Source: JABDIP01 sp965250245 | GTDB taxonomy: Bacteria > Pseudomonadota > Alphaproteobacteria > DSM-16000 > Inquilinaceae | Length of the DNA: 64,000 bases | Direction: 5' to 3' | NCBI GenBank assembly: GCA_965250245.1 | Contig: OZ252296.1 | Location: forward strand, 3,782,001 to 3,846,000 | In this document: positions 17,452 to 26,127 of the stretch, piece by piece | How the letters are laid out: the number at the start of each line of letters is the position of its first letter | Numbering within the stretch: the stretch's first letter is position 1 | Program-made: the position numbers and the translations under genes | Notes under the pieces: model-generated | What the model was told of the DNA's origin: nothing | Seen by the model: only the letters and a program-made list of their open reading frames with translations | Database searches by the model: none

Positions 17452-18129
17452 TCAGGTCAACTGGTAGGAGATCGTCGATCCGCGCGTCGCGAAATCCAGC
17501 TTCACCCACTGGCCGGCATCGGAATACCAGATGTCCATGGTGAGATCGCCGGTGATGCGGTAGCGATTGGCGGCGATCGGGCCGGCCACGGCCTCGATGG
17601 TCTCCTCACCCAGCCATTCGGTGTTCACATCCATCAGATAGCCGCGCTGGGTATCGAGGATCTTGGAGTGGTAGATGGTCTCCGGGTTCCAATAGCTGCT
17701 CGACAGCGTGTCCGCCGGGACCTGGAACTGGCCGGCCCAGCCATCGACGTCGAGCACGTCCCCGTCCTGACGCACCGACAGGCGGAAGTCGCTGCCATCG
17801 TCATGGGTCTCGCTGTCGAGCGAAATCAGCTTGTCGCCGCGCCAGATTTCGGTGTTGTGATGGGTGTATCGGAACAGGGTGACGAAGCCCAACTTCACCT
17901 GGAGATTGATGTCGACATCGACGATCAGATCGTCGCCGTCCTGGCGGAAGCTCAGCCGATGCTCGCCGATCCGGCTGCCCTTGCGCCACACCGAGAAGGC
18001 GAACTGGTTGGATGGCGGAACGGGCGCCGCCAGCGCCAGCCCGGGCAGCGCGATCCCGGCGCCAAATCCGGCCACGGCCGCCAGCAGCCCACGGCGCGGC
18101 AACGTCAGTTTGCAGTCCTTTGCCGTCAT
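17452..18129 (-). CDS. DUF6134 family secreted protein
   Basis: A 225-residue protein with a twin-arginine-like leader (RRGLLAAVAGFGAGIALPGLALAAP). The mature part is beta-rich: FSVWRKGSRIGEHRLSFRQDGDDLIVDVDINLQVKLGFVTLFRYTH repeats the DUF6134 pattern, and it ends LDFATRGSTISYQLT. No activity is known. Export to the periplasm is predicted. DUF6134 genes often accompany the photolyase/Cfa/DUF3833/SDR cluster, and here it lies 49 bases upstream of the SDR gene on the same strand. The start at 18129 places the RR motif correctly; 18147 is an alternative. Confidence 0.82.
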   Translation of the reverse strand: MTAKDCKLTLPRRGLLAAVAGFGAGIALPGLALAAPVPPSNQFAFSVWRKGSRIGEHRLSFRQDGDDLIVDVDINLQVKLGFVTLFRYTHHNTEIWRGDKLISLDSETHDDGSDFRLSVRQDGDVLDVDGWAGQFQVPADTLSSSYWNPETIYHSKILDTQRGYLMDVNTEWLGEETIEAVAGPIAANRYRITGDLTMDIWYSDAGQWVKLDFATRGSTISYQLT

Positions 18130-18360
18130 ATCCCACGCTCCGGGCATTGCCTTGGTCCGGGCAGGCTGCGTCGCGGCCTCGAACCCTGCCGTCGAATCAT
18201 GATCACAATACGATTGAGGGGTCGGTTTGGACCAGTCGGAGAAGGGTCGCATGGTAGCCCTGTGCCTCGATGTTGACGGATCGACCCCTACATCTACGGC
18301 AGAACGCCGGGCTCGGATTTCGCGGCCGCTGCGGCTAGGCTGAGATCGGGAGGACAGGAT

Positions 18361-18894
18361 TTGGAGAAAGCCCGCACCGGCGGCGGCGCCAACAGCGCCT
18401 TCACCCTCACGGCCGAGCCCCACGACCACGACGCCTGCGTCGATGACGCCATGGCGCGCGCGGAGGCGCTCTGCGGCGAACACGGCGCACGGCTGACGCC
18501 CATGCGCCGACGGGTGCTGGAACTGGTGTGGACCGGCCACCGGCCGCGCGGCGCCTACGAGATCCTCGAAGACCTGGCCACCGACGGCAAGAGGCCGGCG
18601 CCGCTGACGGTCTACCGGGCGCTGGACTTCCTGGTCGAGCAGGGGCTGGTGCACCGGCTGGAAAGCCTCAATGCCTTTATCGGCTGCCCGCATCCTGGCG
18701 CCGGCCATGCCAGCCAGTTCCTGGTCTGCGAACGCTGCGGCACGGCAACGGAGGTCAACGACCCGGAGGTGTCCGCCGCCATCGCCCGCAGCGCCGAGGC
18801 GCTGGGCTTCCAGGTCGGCCGCCCGATCGTCGAGGTCAGCGGGCTCTGCCCGGGATGCCGCGATCCGGCAACCCCGGGCGCGCCGTCACCGTAG
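18361..18894 (+). CDS. zur: Fur family transcriptional regulator, Zur-like
   Basis: A 177-residue Fur-superfamily repressor. It has a winged helix (ARLTPMRRRVLELVWTGHRPRGAYEILEDL), recognition region PAPLTVYRALDFLVEQGLVHRLESLNAFIGC, and a C-terminal zinc region with CERCG and CPGC. The VYRALDFL...HRLESLNAFIGC string is characteristic of Zur, the zinc-dependent repressor of zinc uptake genes. It starts with TTG at 18361 with a good GGGAGGA ribosome-binding site eight bases upstream; an N-terminal extension rich in His and Asp precedes the DNA-binding domain. No znuABC genes are nearby. Its 3' end overlaps the convergent DOPA-dioxygenase-like gene by nine bases. Confidence 0.85.
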   Translation: MEKARTGGGANSAFTLTAEPHDHDACVDDAMARAEALCGEHGARLTPMRRRVLELVWTGHRPRGAYEILEDLATDGKRPAPLTVYRALDFLVEQGLVHRLESLNAFIGCPHPGAGHASQFLVCERCGTATEVNDPEVSAAIARSAEALGFQVGRPIVEVSGLCPGCRDPATPGAPSP

Positions 18895-19230
18895 CGCGTC
18901 GAGCGCCAGCGCCTGCCGATCGCCCATCCACAGGGCGTGGTCGGTGTGATCGGCCAGATCGTCGCCGGTCTCCGGATGCACGAACACGATCAGCCCGCGC
19001 CGGTTGAGCGCCAGCCACGGCACCACCGCGGCAAACTGCTCCGGCGCGAAGGCGATCTGATAGCTCCACATCGGATGCGGCCCGACGGTGCGGTCATGCC
19101 ACCGCCCCATCCGCACATCGAACGCCGCCTCCAGCGCCTCCCGCACCGCCGCCGCGTCCGCCTTGCTCTCCGCGTCGTAGTAGACGTGGGCGTGATAGCC
19201 GGTGATCGCCGAAACGGGCTGATCGCTCAT
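18886..19230 (-). CDS. DOPA 4,5-dioxygenase family protein
   Basis: A 114-residue protein of the small DOPA 4,5-dioxygenase-like family. Conserved segments: ITGYHAHVYYDAES, RTVGPHPMWSYQIAF, RGLIVFVHPETGDDLADHTDHALWMG. The HAHVYYD and VHP...DHTDHALW histidines are likely iron ligands. Plant-type members open the ring of DOPA to form betalamic acid; bacterial substrates are largely unstudied. It lies four bases from the end of the TRAP binding protein gene on the same strand and could be co-transcribed with it. Confidence 0.88.
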   Translation of the reverse strand: MSDQPVSAITGYHAHVYYDAESKADAAAVREALEAAFDVRMGRWHDRTVGPHPMWSYQIAFAPEQFAAVVPWLALNRRGLIVFVHPETGDDLADHTDHALWMGDRQALALDALR

Positions 19231-19234
19231 CGGC

Positions 19235-20323
19235 CTACCCGAACGCCAGGGCCCGCTGGCGCAGGCTGGCCTGGTCCATGCGGGCGGAGTACTCCACCGC
19301 CTGGGTCAGGAAGGCCATGTAGGATTCGTGGACGCGGGCGGTCAGCGGATCGCTGGCGCCGATCTCCTCCAGCACCTCCAGGCTGACCCGGCCGAGCTCG
19401 GCGACGATCTCGTCGCTGAACTCGCGGAGCTGCACGCCGTGCTCCTCCACCAGCGGCTTCAGCGACACGATGTTATGGTAGTGGAAATCGGCCACCGACT
19501 CGTTCGCCACGGACTGCGCCGCGTACTGCACGACCTGCTGCAGGTCTTCCGGCAGCGCCTCGTACTTGTCCTTGTTCACCGCCACTTCCAGGCCGGGGCC
19601 CGGCTCATGGAAAGCCGGCAGGTAGTAGTACTGCGCCACCCGGTGCAGGCCGAACGCCAAATCGTTCCAGGGACCGACCCATTCCGCCGCGTCGACGGTG
19701 CCGGACTGCATGGCCGGGAAGATCTCGCCCGGCGGCAGCAGGGTCACAGCCGCGCCGAGGCGCCGGAAGACCTCGCCGCCCAGGCCGGCGATGCGGATCT
19801 TCAGCCCCTGGATGTCGTCGAGGGAGTTGATCTCCTTGCGGAACCAGCCGCCGGCCTGGACCCCGCTGCTGCCGGCGTAAAAGGCCTTCACGCCGAGCCC
19901 AGCATAGACCTCGTCCCACAGCTCCTGGCCGCCGCCGTAATAGAGCCAGCCCGCCAGCTCCGGCGCGTTGAGCCCGAACGGCACACCGGTGAAGTAGTTC
20001 AGCGCCGCCGACTTGCCGACCCAGTAATAGGGCGTGGCGTGCAGCATATCGGCATTGCCCGCCTGCACCGCGTCGAAGCTCTCGAAGGGCGGCACCAGCT
20101 CGCCGCCGGCATAGAGGGTCACGGTCAGGCGCCCGCCGCTCATGCCGGTGATGCGGTCGGCGACCCGCTGGGCGTTGACGCCCACCCCGGGCGCGCCCTT
20201 CGGCCACGGTGCCACCATGGTCCATTCGATGCGGTCCTGGGCGATGGCCGGCGCTGGATGCGCGGCGGCGGTCGCGGCCACGGCGCCCGCCCCGGCGCCC
20301 GCGACAAATTGACGGCGTTTCAT
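19235..20323 (-). CDS. TRAP transporter solute-binding protein, TakP-like (orphan)
   Basis: A 362-residue periplasmic DctP-family protein. The leader MKRRQFVAGAGAGAVAATAA is twin-arginine-like. The mature protein has the TakP-type signatures PFESFDAVQAGNADMLHATPYYW, GGEVFRRLGAAVTLLPPGEIFPAM and VDAAEWVGPWNDLAFGLH, typical of binding proteins for 2-oxo or other carboxylic acids. The start at 20323 has GGGAGG nine bases upstream. No membrane subunits are adjacent, so it must use DctQM encoded elsewhere, or act with the TRAP system at 39.5-41.6 kb, which already has its own binding protein. Confidence 0.9.
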   Translation of the reverse strand: MKRRQFVAGAGAGAVAATAAAHPAPAIAQDRIEWTMVAPWPKGAPGVGVNAQRVADRITGMSGGRLTVTLYAGGELVPPFESFDAVQAGNADMLHATPYYWVGKSAALNYFTGVPFGLNAPELAGWLYYGGGQELWDEVYAGLGVKAFYAGSSGVQAGGWFRKEINSLDDIQGLKIRIAGLGGEVFRRLGAAVTLLPPGEIFPAMQSGTVDAAEWVGPWNDLAFGLHRVAQYYYLPAFHEPGPGLEVAVNKDKYEALPEDLQQVVQYAAQSVANESVADFHYHNIVSLKPLVEEHGVQLREFSDEIVAELGRVSLEVLEEIGASDPLTARVHESYMAFLTQAVEYSARMDQASLRQRALAFG

Positions 20324-21081
20324 GCTCTTAGCCTCCCGTTGGGTCGTGTTGCAACGGATCGTAGAGCAAACCGCGGCGATGCGAAATTCCCCGCAGGCGG
20401 AGAATCCCAAGCGGCCCGGCACTATTCAGCAATCGTCAGAAAAAACGCAAAAAATGCGTTGGGGCTGGGACGGGAGGTATTTTGGTAAGCTTTTATTAAC
20501 TTTGATTGGGCAGATTGGCCGCCGTAAGCCTGTTGCAATTGCTCTCGCAATGACAACGTGAGTGTTGCAGCTTTCAGGCGGACAAGAGAACGCCCGGTGT
20601 CCCCCCAACCGCACCCTCGCGTTCTGCCGCAGATGAAAGCTGTAGCTGGTGGCTCTTTAGGCCTGCGTTTCGGACCCTTCCCCACCGAAACCCCGGCGAC
20701 CCCGGCCACCGATAAAGAGGCCCTGGCATTTCCCCAAACTGCCAGGGCCTCTTCCTTATCGGCGACCCGCGCGCTTTGCAGACCGGCAATCCGGTGGTCC
20801 ATCCCTCCGTCGGCGAAGCAGCCCGCCAAGTCCGCTCCAGCACAACGGCAAATCCACCAAGCCCGTCCAGAGGCACGCGATGTCATCGCCAGCTCCGGAC
20901 AATACAGTCCGGGTTTTAATCGAAGGTTAAAAGCATTCGCGTGGTATTTTATCTAGCAGCCACCCCGCGCATGAACACAGCCTTAAAAACGGCCGGAATC
21001 CGTTGACATCCGGGCTGTTGCACCGCACAACCGGGCGACCCCGCATGACGGTCAGAACCACCAGCGAGGGAGCAACCGACC
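20324..21081. other. 758-base intergenic gap with structured segment
   Basis: No convincing gene lies between the TRAP binding protein and the PEPC-like gene. It holds an AT-rich stretch around 20490-20520, the CTCGCAATGACAA end reminiscent of the family B repeat near 20545-20556, three successive hairpins at 20568-20753 (listed separately), and a weak terminator-like stem CCGGAC/GTCCGG (20895-20900/20907-20912) followed by GTTTT. An open frame at 20558-20956 exists, but its codons are dictated by the hairpins and it has no protein-like features. Confidence 0.6.
20568..20753. ncRNA. Candidate structured RNA: three consecutive hairpins
   Basis: Hairpin 1 pairs CAGCTTTCA (20568-20576), GCGG (20578-20581) and AGAACGC (20587-20593) with GCGTTCT (20619-20625), CCGC (20627-20630) and TGAAAGCTG (20634-20642). 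Hairpin 2 pairs GTTTCGG (20667-20673) with CCGAAAC (20685-20691). Hairpin 3 pairs AAGAGGCCCTGGCA (20715-20728) with TGCCAGGGCCTCTT (20740-20753), a perfect 14-base-pair stem with an 11-base loop. The strand is not decided by sequence, because the stems are symmetric and no clear U-run follows. I do not see signatures of SRP RNA, RNase P RNA, tmRNA or a known riboswitch. It may be a small RNA or a long leader of the downstream gene. Confidence 0.4.
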
Positions 21082-24000
21082 ATGTCGGACGTGGCCAAGG
21101 CGACCCGCAGCCGCAAGGGCGCCAAGACTCCAGGCACGGACAGCATACAGGGCGCCGCCGTCGCCGAGGCGGCCCGCGCGCGACTGGCCCAGGGCGCCCT
21201 GCTGAACGCCGAGGCGGCGCAGTTCACGTCCGAGCCCGCCGGCGACGCGGCCGCGCTCGCACGGGAGTTGGCGGAGGAACTGCGCGCCCATTCCCGGGCC
21301 ACCACCGAGGATCCGTTCAGCAACCCCGTGCTCCTGCTGGCGCTGGACCTGTCGCGCCGGCTGGAGCAGGGGCAGCTCAGCTATGGCGCCCTGGAGCAGC
21401 TGGTCCAGTATCTCTCGGCGCAAGGCTTCGTGGATCGCGCCGAGCGGTTCGGCCGCTATCTCGGCGAGACCGATCCGGGCGCCAATGAGGAGCGGCTGCG
21501 CGAGGTCTTTTCCGCCCTGACGCGGTCGGCGGAGACCGGTGAGCCGATCCCGTTCGAGACCCTCAAGGCGCGTGTCGAGGACGAGCTGTTCGGCGTCGTC
21601 ACCACCGCCCACCCGACCTTCAGCTTTTCCGGCGAGTTGATGCGCGCCCTGGCGGCGCTGGCCACCGGCCGCAGCACCGACGGCTCCCTGCTGTCGCCGA
21701 AGACCGCCGCCGATCTGGTCGACCTGGCCTGCCGCGAGGAGCATCGCCCCGATCGCGGCCTGGACCTGCTGCGCGAGCACGAGCTCTCCCTGGAAGCCAT
21801 CGGCAACGCCCAGATCGCGCTGCGCCGTGCCTATGCGATCTTGCTTGAGGTGGCCAAGGACGCCTACCCGGATCGCTGGGCCGAGCTCACGCCGCGGCTG
21901 ATCACCCTGGCCACCTGGGTCGGCTACGACCTCGACGGCCGCTCCGACATCCGCTGGACCGACACCCTGTTCAAGCGGCTGAAGATCCAGCGCAACCAGC
22001 TTGCCCACTACCTGGAGACCGTGCGCGCCATCCGTAGCGACGCCGGCGGCAAGGCCCGGGACCTGCGCGAGACGCTGGACCTGATGGAGAGCCGCATCGC
22101 GCTGGCCATCAACCAGGTCACCGACGAGCTGTCGGTGTTCGGCACGGCCGAGCCCAGCGAGGACGAGGCCCGCCGGCGCATCAAGGCGGTCTCCCGGCGC
22201 ATGTATGAGGGCATGACCCTGCGCCTGGAGGATGCCTCCAGCCTGATCGAGATGACCGGCCGCGCCATCGCCCGCACCAAGGATGACGCCCTGCTCAGCC
22301 GCCTGTGCGTGCTGCGTGCCGAACTGGCCAATCTCGGCCTCGGCATGGCGCACACCCATGTGCGGATCAACGCCAAGCAGGTCCACAACGCGATCCGCCG
22401 GGCGGTCGGCGTCGTCAGCGACCCGAGCGATCCGCGCTACCGGCAATCCTATCTCGACCGGCTCAGCGAGCTGCTCGACACCGTGGAACCCGTCAGCATC
22501 AACTTCGGCTCGATCCTGGGCGAACGCACCTCGGTGAAGCGGCTCTTCATGGTGGTCGCGCAGATGCTGAAATATGCCGGCCGCACGGCACCGATCCGCT
22601 TTCTCATCGCGGAGTCGGAAAGCGCCTTCACGGTCCTGACAGTGCTCTATTTCGCCAAGCTGTTCGGCGTCGAGGAGCATGTCGACATCTCGCCCCTGTT
22701 CGAGACGGAGAAGGCGCTGGAGGCCGGCAGCCGGGTCATCGAGCAGCTCTTGGAGAACCCGCATTACCGCGCCTATGTCCAGAAGCGCGGCCGGATCTGC
22801 GTGCAGACAGGCTTCTCCGATGCCGGCCGCTATCTCGGCCAGACCCCGGCCTCGGCCTCGATCGAGCGCCTGAGGCTCAGGCTGATCCGGGTCATGTCCG
22901 AGCAGAAGCTGGACGGCGTGCAGCTGCTGATGTTCGACACCCATGGCGAGTCGATCGGCCGCGGCGCCCATCCGGCCAGCTTCGAGGAGCGGCTGAACTA
23001 CGTCGACACCCCGGCGACCCGCGGCTACATGGCCGAGACCGGCCTCGACTTCAAGCAGGAAGTCAGCTTCCAGGGCGGCGACGGGTACGTCTTCTTCGTC
23101 AACCAGGCCGGCGCCTTCGCGGTCATCACCCGGATCCTGGAGCATGTGCTCACGCCCAGCGCCGGCAGCGCCGACGACCCGTTCTATGACGAGGCCTCCT
23201 ATATCCGGGAGTTCTTCACCACGGTGAAGGAGTTCCAGGTCGGGCTGATGGAGGACCGCAACTATGGCGTCCTGCTGAGCGCCTTCGGCACCAACATGCT
23301 GTTCCCGTCCGGCAGCCGGGCCCTGAAGCGCCAGCACGAGGACCCGTCCGACGTCGACCACGCCTCGGCCTCGCAGCTCCGGGCCATTCCGCACAATGCG
23401 GTCCTGATGCAGCTCGGGCTGCTGGCCAACAGCGTCGGCGGTGTCGGGGCCGCGATCGCCAAGGAGCCGGACCGGTTCCACGACCTCTACAAGCGCTCAC
23501 GCCGCCTGCGCCAGTTGATGGGCATCGCCGAATACGGCGCGGCGGTCAGCGACCCGCATGTCATGAAGGGCTATATCGACACGCTCGATCCCGGCCTGTG
23601 GATCATCCGCGCCGGCGCGACAGCCGATCGCGGCAAGGCGGAGGACATGCTCAAGCTGGCCGAGTACCTGGAAGAGACCCGGATACACGGGCGCCAGAAC
23701 CAGGTCTTCCGCCGGCTGTACAAGGATTTCATCGTGCTGTCGGCGGCGTTGGCGGATGCCGGCGAGGACGGAAAGCCGGCCGGGTGCGGGGCGATTGTCA
23801 GCGAGGCGACGAAGGATGCGCTGGGCCTGCTGCACGCGATCCGGCTGGCGGCGATCCACGAGATCTTCCTGCTCGCCATGCGCCTGCCGGAGTTCTCCGA
23901 CCGCCACGCGACCACGCTCAAGCAGCTCATCGGGCGCGTCCTGCACCTGGACATCCCGGCGGCGATCGAGACCCTGGAAGAGATCTTCCCGATGACCCAC

Positions 24001-24168
24001 GATCCCGTCGCGCTGGACGATTTCGGCGAGCCGGCGACCTATCTCTCCGACGACAGCCAGAGCTACCAGTTCGAGAACGAGACGCTGTTCCAGCCGATGC
24101 AGGGCCTGTTCGCCCTGATCCGCCGCGTCTCCACCGCCACGGCGCATCGCACCGGATTCTTCGGATAG
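21082..24168 (+). CDS. Divergent phosphoenolpyruvate-carboxylase-like protein
   Basis: A 1028-residue protein with PEPC architecture, longer than the usual 880-930. The catalytic His region is kept (VVTTAHPTFSFSG, H177). Other catalytic signatures are altered: WMGGDRDGNP of ordinary PEPC reads WVGYDLDGRS (279-288), GYSDSxKDAG reads GFSDAGRYLG (577-586), and FHGRGGxVGRGG reads FDTHGESIGRGA (618-629), which loses the first loop Arg. The SRALKRQH and HASASQLRAIPHNAVLMQLG region matches the PEPC SRPxKR and SLRAIPWxFxWTQ blocks. The fold is therefore clear but carboxylation of PEP is doubtful. It stands alone, 320 bases after the hairpin region. Confidence 0.8.
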   Translation: MSDVAKATRSRKGAKTPGTDSIQGAAVAEAARARLAQGALLNAEAAQFTSEPAGDAAALARELAEELRAHSRATTEDPFSNPVLLLALDLSRRLEQGQLSYGALEQLVQYLSAQGFVDRAERFGRYLGETDPGANEERLREVFSALTRSAETGEPIPFETLKARVEDELFGVVTTAHPTFSFSGELMRALAALATGRSTDGSLLSPKTAADLVDLACREEHRPDRGLDLLREHELSLEAIGNAQIALRRAYAILLEVAKDAYPDRWAELTPRLITLATWVGYDLDGRSDIRWTDTLFKRLKIQRNQLAHYLETVRAIRSDAGGKARDLRETLDLMESRIALAINQVTDELSVFGTAEPSEDEARRRIKAVSRRMYEGMTLRLEDASSLIEMTGRAIARTKDDALLSRLCVLRAELANLGLGMAHTHVRINAKQVHNAIRRAVGVVSDPSDPRYRQSYLDRLSELLDTVEPVSINFGSILGERTSVKRLFMVVAQMLKYAGRTAPIRFLIAESESAFTVLTVLYFAKLFGVEEHVDISPLFETEKALEAGSRVIEQLLENPHYRAYVQKRGRICVQTGFSDAGRYLGQTPASASIERLRLRLIRVMSEQKLDGVQLLMFDTHGESIGRGAHPASFEERLNYVDTPATRGYMAETGLDFKQEVSFQGGDGYVFFVNQAGAFAVITRILEHVLTPSAGSADDPFYDEASYIREFFTTVKEFQVGLMEDRNYGVLLSAFGTNMLFPSGSRALKRQHEDPSDVDHASASQLRAIPHNAVLMQLGLLANSVGGVGAAIAKEPDRFHDLYKRSRRLRQLMGIAEYGAAVSDPHVMKGYIDTLDPGLWIIRAGATADRGKAEDMLKLAEYLEETRIHGRQNQVFRRLYKDFIVLSAALADAGEDGKPAGCGAIVSEATKDALGLLHAIRLAAIHEIFLLAMRLPEFSDRHATTLKQLIGRVLHLDIPAAIETLEEIFPMTHDPVALDDFGEPATYLSDDSQSYQFENETLFQPMQGLFALIRRVSTATAHRTGFFG

Positions 24169-24192
24169 GCGCGCCATCCGGCGCCGCCAGTA

Positions 24193-26127
24193 TCAGGATG
24201 CCAGGGCCGTGGGGCCGGCTCCGGCCTGCGGCTTAGGCTGCCTGCGCGTACGTTCGGCCGGGAATTCGATGATGACCACGGTCCCGTAGCCGGCCCGGCT
24301 CAACAGCCGCAGCTTGGCGCCATGCAGCTCCGCATGGGCCCGCACCAATGGCAGCCCCAGCCCGGTCCCGGAATGCGCCCGCGCGAACGTGTTGTCGACC
24401 TGCACAAAGGGCTCCATCACGTTCGGGATGTCCATCTTGTCGATCCCGATGCCGTTGTCCCGCACGGCGATCGCCAGCCCGCCATCCGGCAACCCGCGGA
24501 TGCGCATGGAGATGTGGCCGTCGGGCGGCGTGAACTTGCTGGAATTGGTCAGCAGGTTGATCATCATCTGCTTCACCAGAAGCTCGTCGCCGTAGAGCGT
24601 GGCATCGGCGCCCACCCGAAGCTCCACCGGGTGTTCGTTGCCGACATTGCGGGCATTGATCAGCCGCAGGGCGGAGTCGGCCGTGGCACGGAGATTGAAC
24701 CATTCCTCGTTGAGTTCGGTCTTGCCGGCCTCGATCTTGGACATGTCCAGCAGATCGGTGATGATTTCCAGCAGGTGCTGCCCGCTTGCGTGGATGTCCT
24801 GCGCGAACTCCTCGTATTTCGGCGTGCCCAGCGGGCCGAAGATCTGGAACCGCATCGTCTCGGAAAAGCCGATGATCGCGTTCAGCGGAGTCCGCAGCTC
24901 ATGGCTCATATTGGCCAGGAAATCGCTCTTGCTCCGATTGGCGAACTCAGCCCGCTCCTTGGCGGCGAGGAGCTCGGACTCCGACTGCTTCAGCGCGGTG
25001 ATGTCGCGGACGACGCAAACCGCGCCGCGGCCCGCGTCATCGCGCAATTCGATCGGCGACCAGGAGACGAGGACCGGAATCCCCATGCCCCCATCGTTCA
25101 TCAGCGTGGCCTCGCCGCTGAATCGCTCGGCGATGTCCTCCCCCGGCGCGGGGTCCTGCGACAGGTCGACAAGATCCGAGTATCGCCGGCCGACCAGCGC
25201 GGTCCGCGGACATCCGACCATCTGGCCGGCGGCGGGGTTCGCGGTACGGATGATCCCGTCCGGGCCGACAACGAACAGCGCATCGATCATGGACTGCAGG
25301 ATGTTGTCCAGATAGTCGGTCGATACCGTCGTCCGTTTCAGGTTCTCGGTCATCTGCCGGAACGACTTGGCCAGTTCGCCGATCTCGTCGCTGCGGGCGA
25401 GCTCGATTTCCGCGCCATAGTCGCCGGCGCCGATACGCTGGGTCAGCAGCGACAATTCCCGGATGGGCTGGCTGAGGTTGCGCGCGACGTAAATGCCGGT
25501 CCCCGTTCCGAGCGCGGCGAGGACGATGGATACGATGACCGAGATGCTGATGGTCTGACGCGCGCCCCGCTCGCCGACCTGGGTCAGATCTTCCTCAAGG
25601 GCCGCCAGTTCCGCCTGCATGTGCTCCGTGGAGACGCCGAGGTGCAGGTAGCCGATGATCTGCGTGCCGATATTGACCGGCCTCACGACATTGTAGACGC
25701 CACCGGCCACCCAGGTGACCGATGAGCTCGCCGGACGGTCATCATGGGCATCCGCCCTTTCGTGCTGGCTGCCATAGTCCGAAATCTCCGCCGACCCGTC
25801 GTGGATGATCCGTCCTTCCACATCCTCCAAATGCACGAACTCGATGCTCTCCAGCGCGATCGCCGATTCCAGGACACCCGCGATGACGTCGAGATCGAAG
25901 AAGTACAGCGGCTTGGCCAGGGTCGTCGCCAGGAGGTCCGCCAGATTGGTGGCCTCCTCTTCCAACTGCATCGTCAGCCCGTCACTCATGGCCCGCAGGC
26001 TTGCATCGCGGGTCTCGCGCTCGGTGGCGCGAAACCCGGTCAGCAGGCTCGCCGTGAGGCTGACCACGACCAGCGCGATCAGCCCCAGTATGGCGAGCGA
26101 GTAGCGTGACTGAACCCGCAGCGTCAT
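24193..26127 (-). CDS. Membrane sensor histidine kinase (HAMP-PAS-HisKA-HATPase)
   Basis: A 644-residue sensor kinase. TM1 is about residues 10-31, a periplasmic domain of about 160 residues follows, TM2 is about 193-214, then HAMP (about 215-268), a PAS domain (about 270-385), the dimerisation domain with phospho-acceptor H409 (ANMSHELRTPLNAIIGF), and the ATPase domain with VRDNGIGIDKMD and HSGTGLGLPL. It begins directly after the stop of the PhnD-like gene with no gap, so the two form an operon in which the binding protein may deliver the ligand to the sensor domain. No response regulator gene is adjacent, so the partner is elsewhere. Confidence 0.92.
   Translation of the reverse strand: MTLRVQSRYSLAILGLIALVVVSLTASLLTGFRATERETRDASLRAMSDGLTMQLEEEATNLADLLATTLAKPLYFFDLDVIAGVLESAIALESIEFVHLEDVEGRIIHDGSAEISDYGSQHERADAHDDRPASSSVTWVAGGVYNVVRPVNIGTQIIGYLHLGVSTEHMQAELAALEEDLTQVGERGARQTISISVIVSIVLAALGTGTGIYVARNLSQPIRELSLLTQRIGAGDYGAEIELARSDEIGELAKSFRQMTENLKRTTVSTDYLDNILQSMIDALFVVGPDGIIRTANPAAGQMVGCPRTALVGRRYSDLVDLSQDPAPGEDIAERFSGEATLMNDGGMGIPVLVSWSPIELRDDAGRGAVCVVRDITALKQSESELLAAKERAEFANRSKSDFLANMSHELRTPLNAIIGFSETMRFQIFGPLGTPKYEEFAQDIHASGQHLLEIITDLLDMSKIEAGKTELNEEWFNLRATADSALRLINARNVGNEHPVELRVGADATLYGDELLVKQMMINLLTNSSKFTPPDGHISMRIRGLPDGGLAIAVRDNGIGIDKMDIPNVMEPFVQVDNTFARAHSGTGLGLPLVRAHAELHGAKLRLLSRAGYGTVVIIEFPAERTRRQPKPQAGAGPTALAS

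Noticed and set aside
20540..20560. GCAATGACAAC read as a tmRNA tag or ncRNA start
   Set aside because: It matches the end of the family B repeat (CTCGCAATGAC); no tRNA-like acceptor or tmRNA coding piece is nearby.
20558..20956. Open frame of 132 codons in the gap before the PEPC-like gene
   Set aside because: Its sequence is dictated by the hairpins, it lacks a ribosome-binding site and has no recognisable domain.
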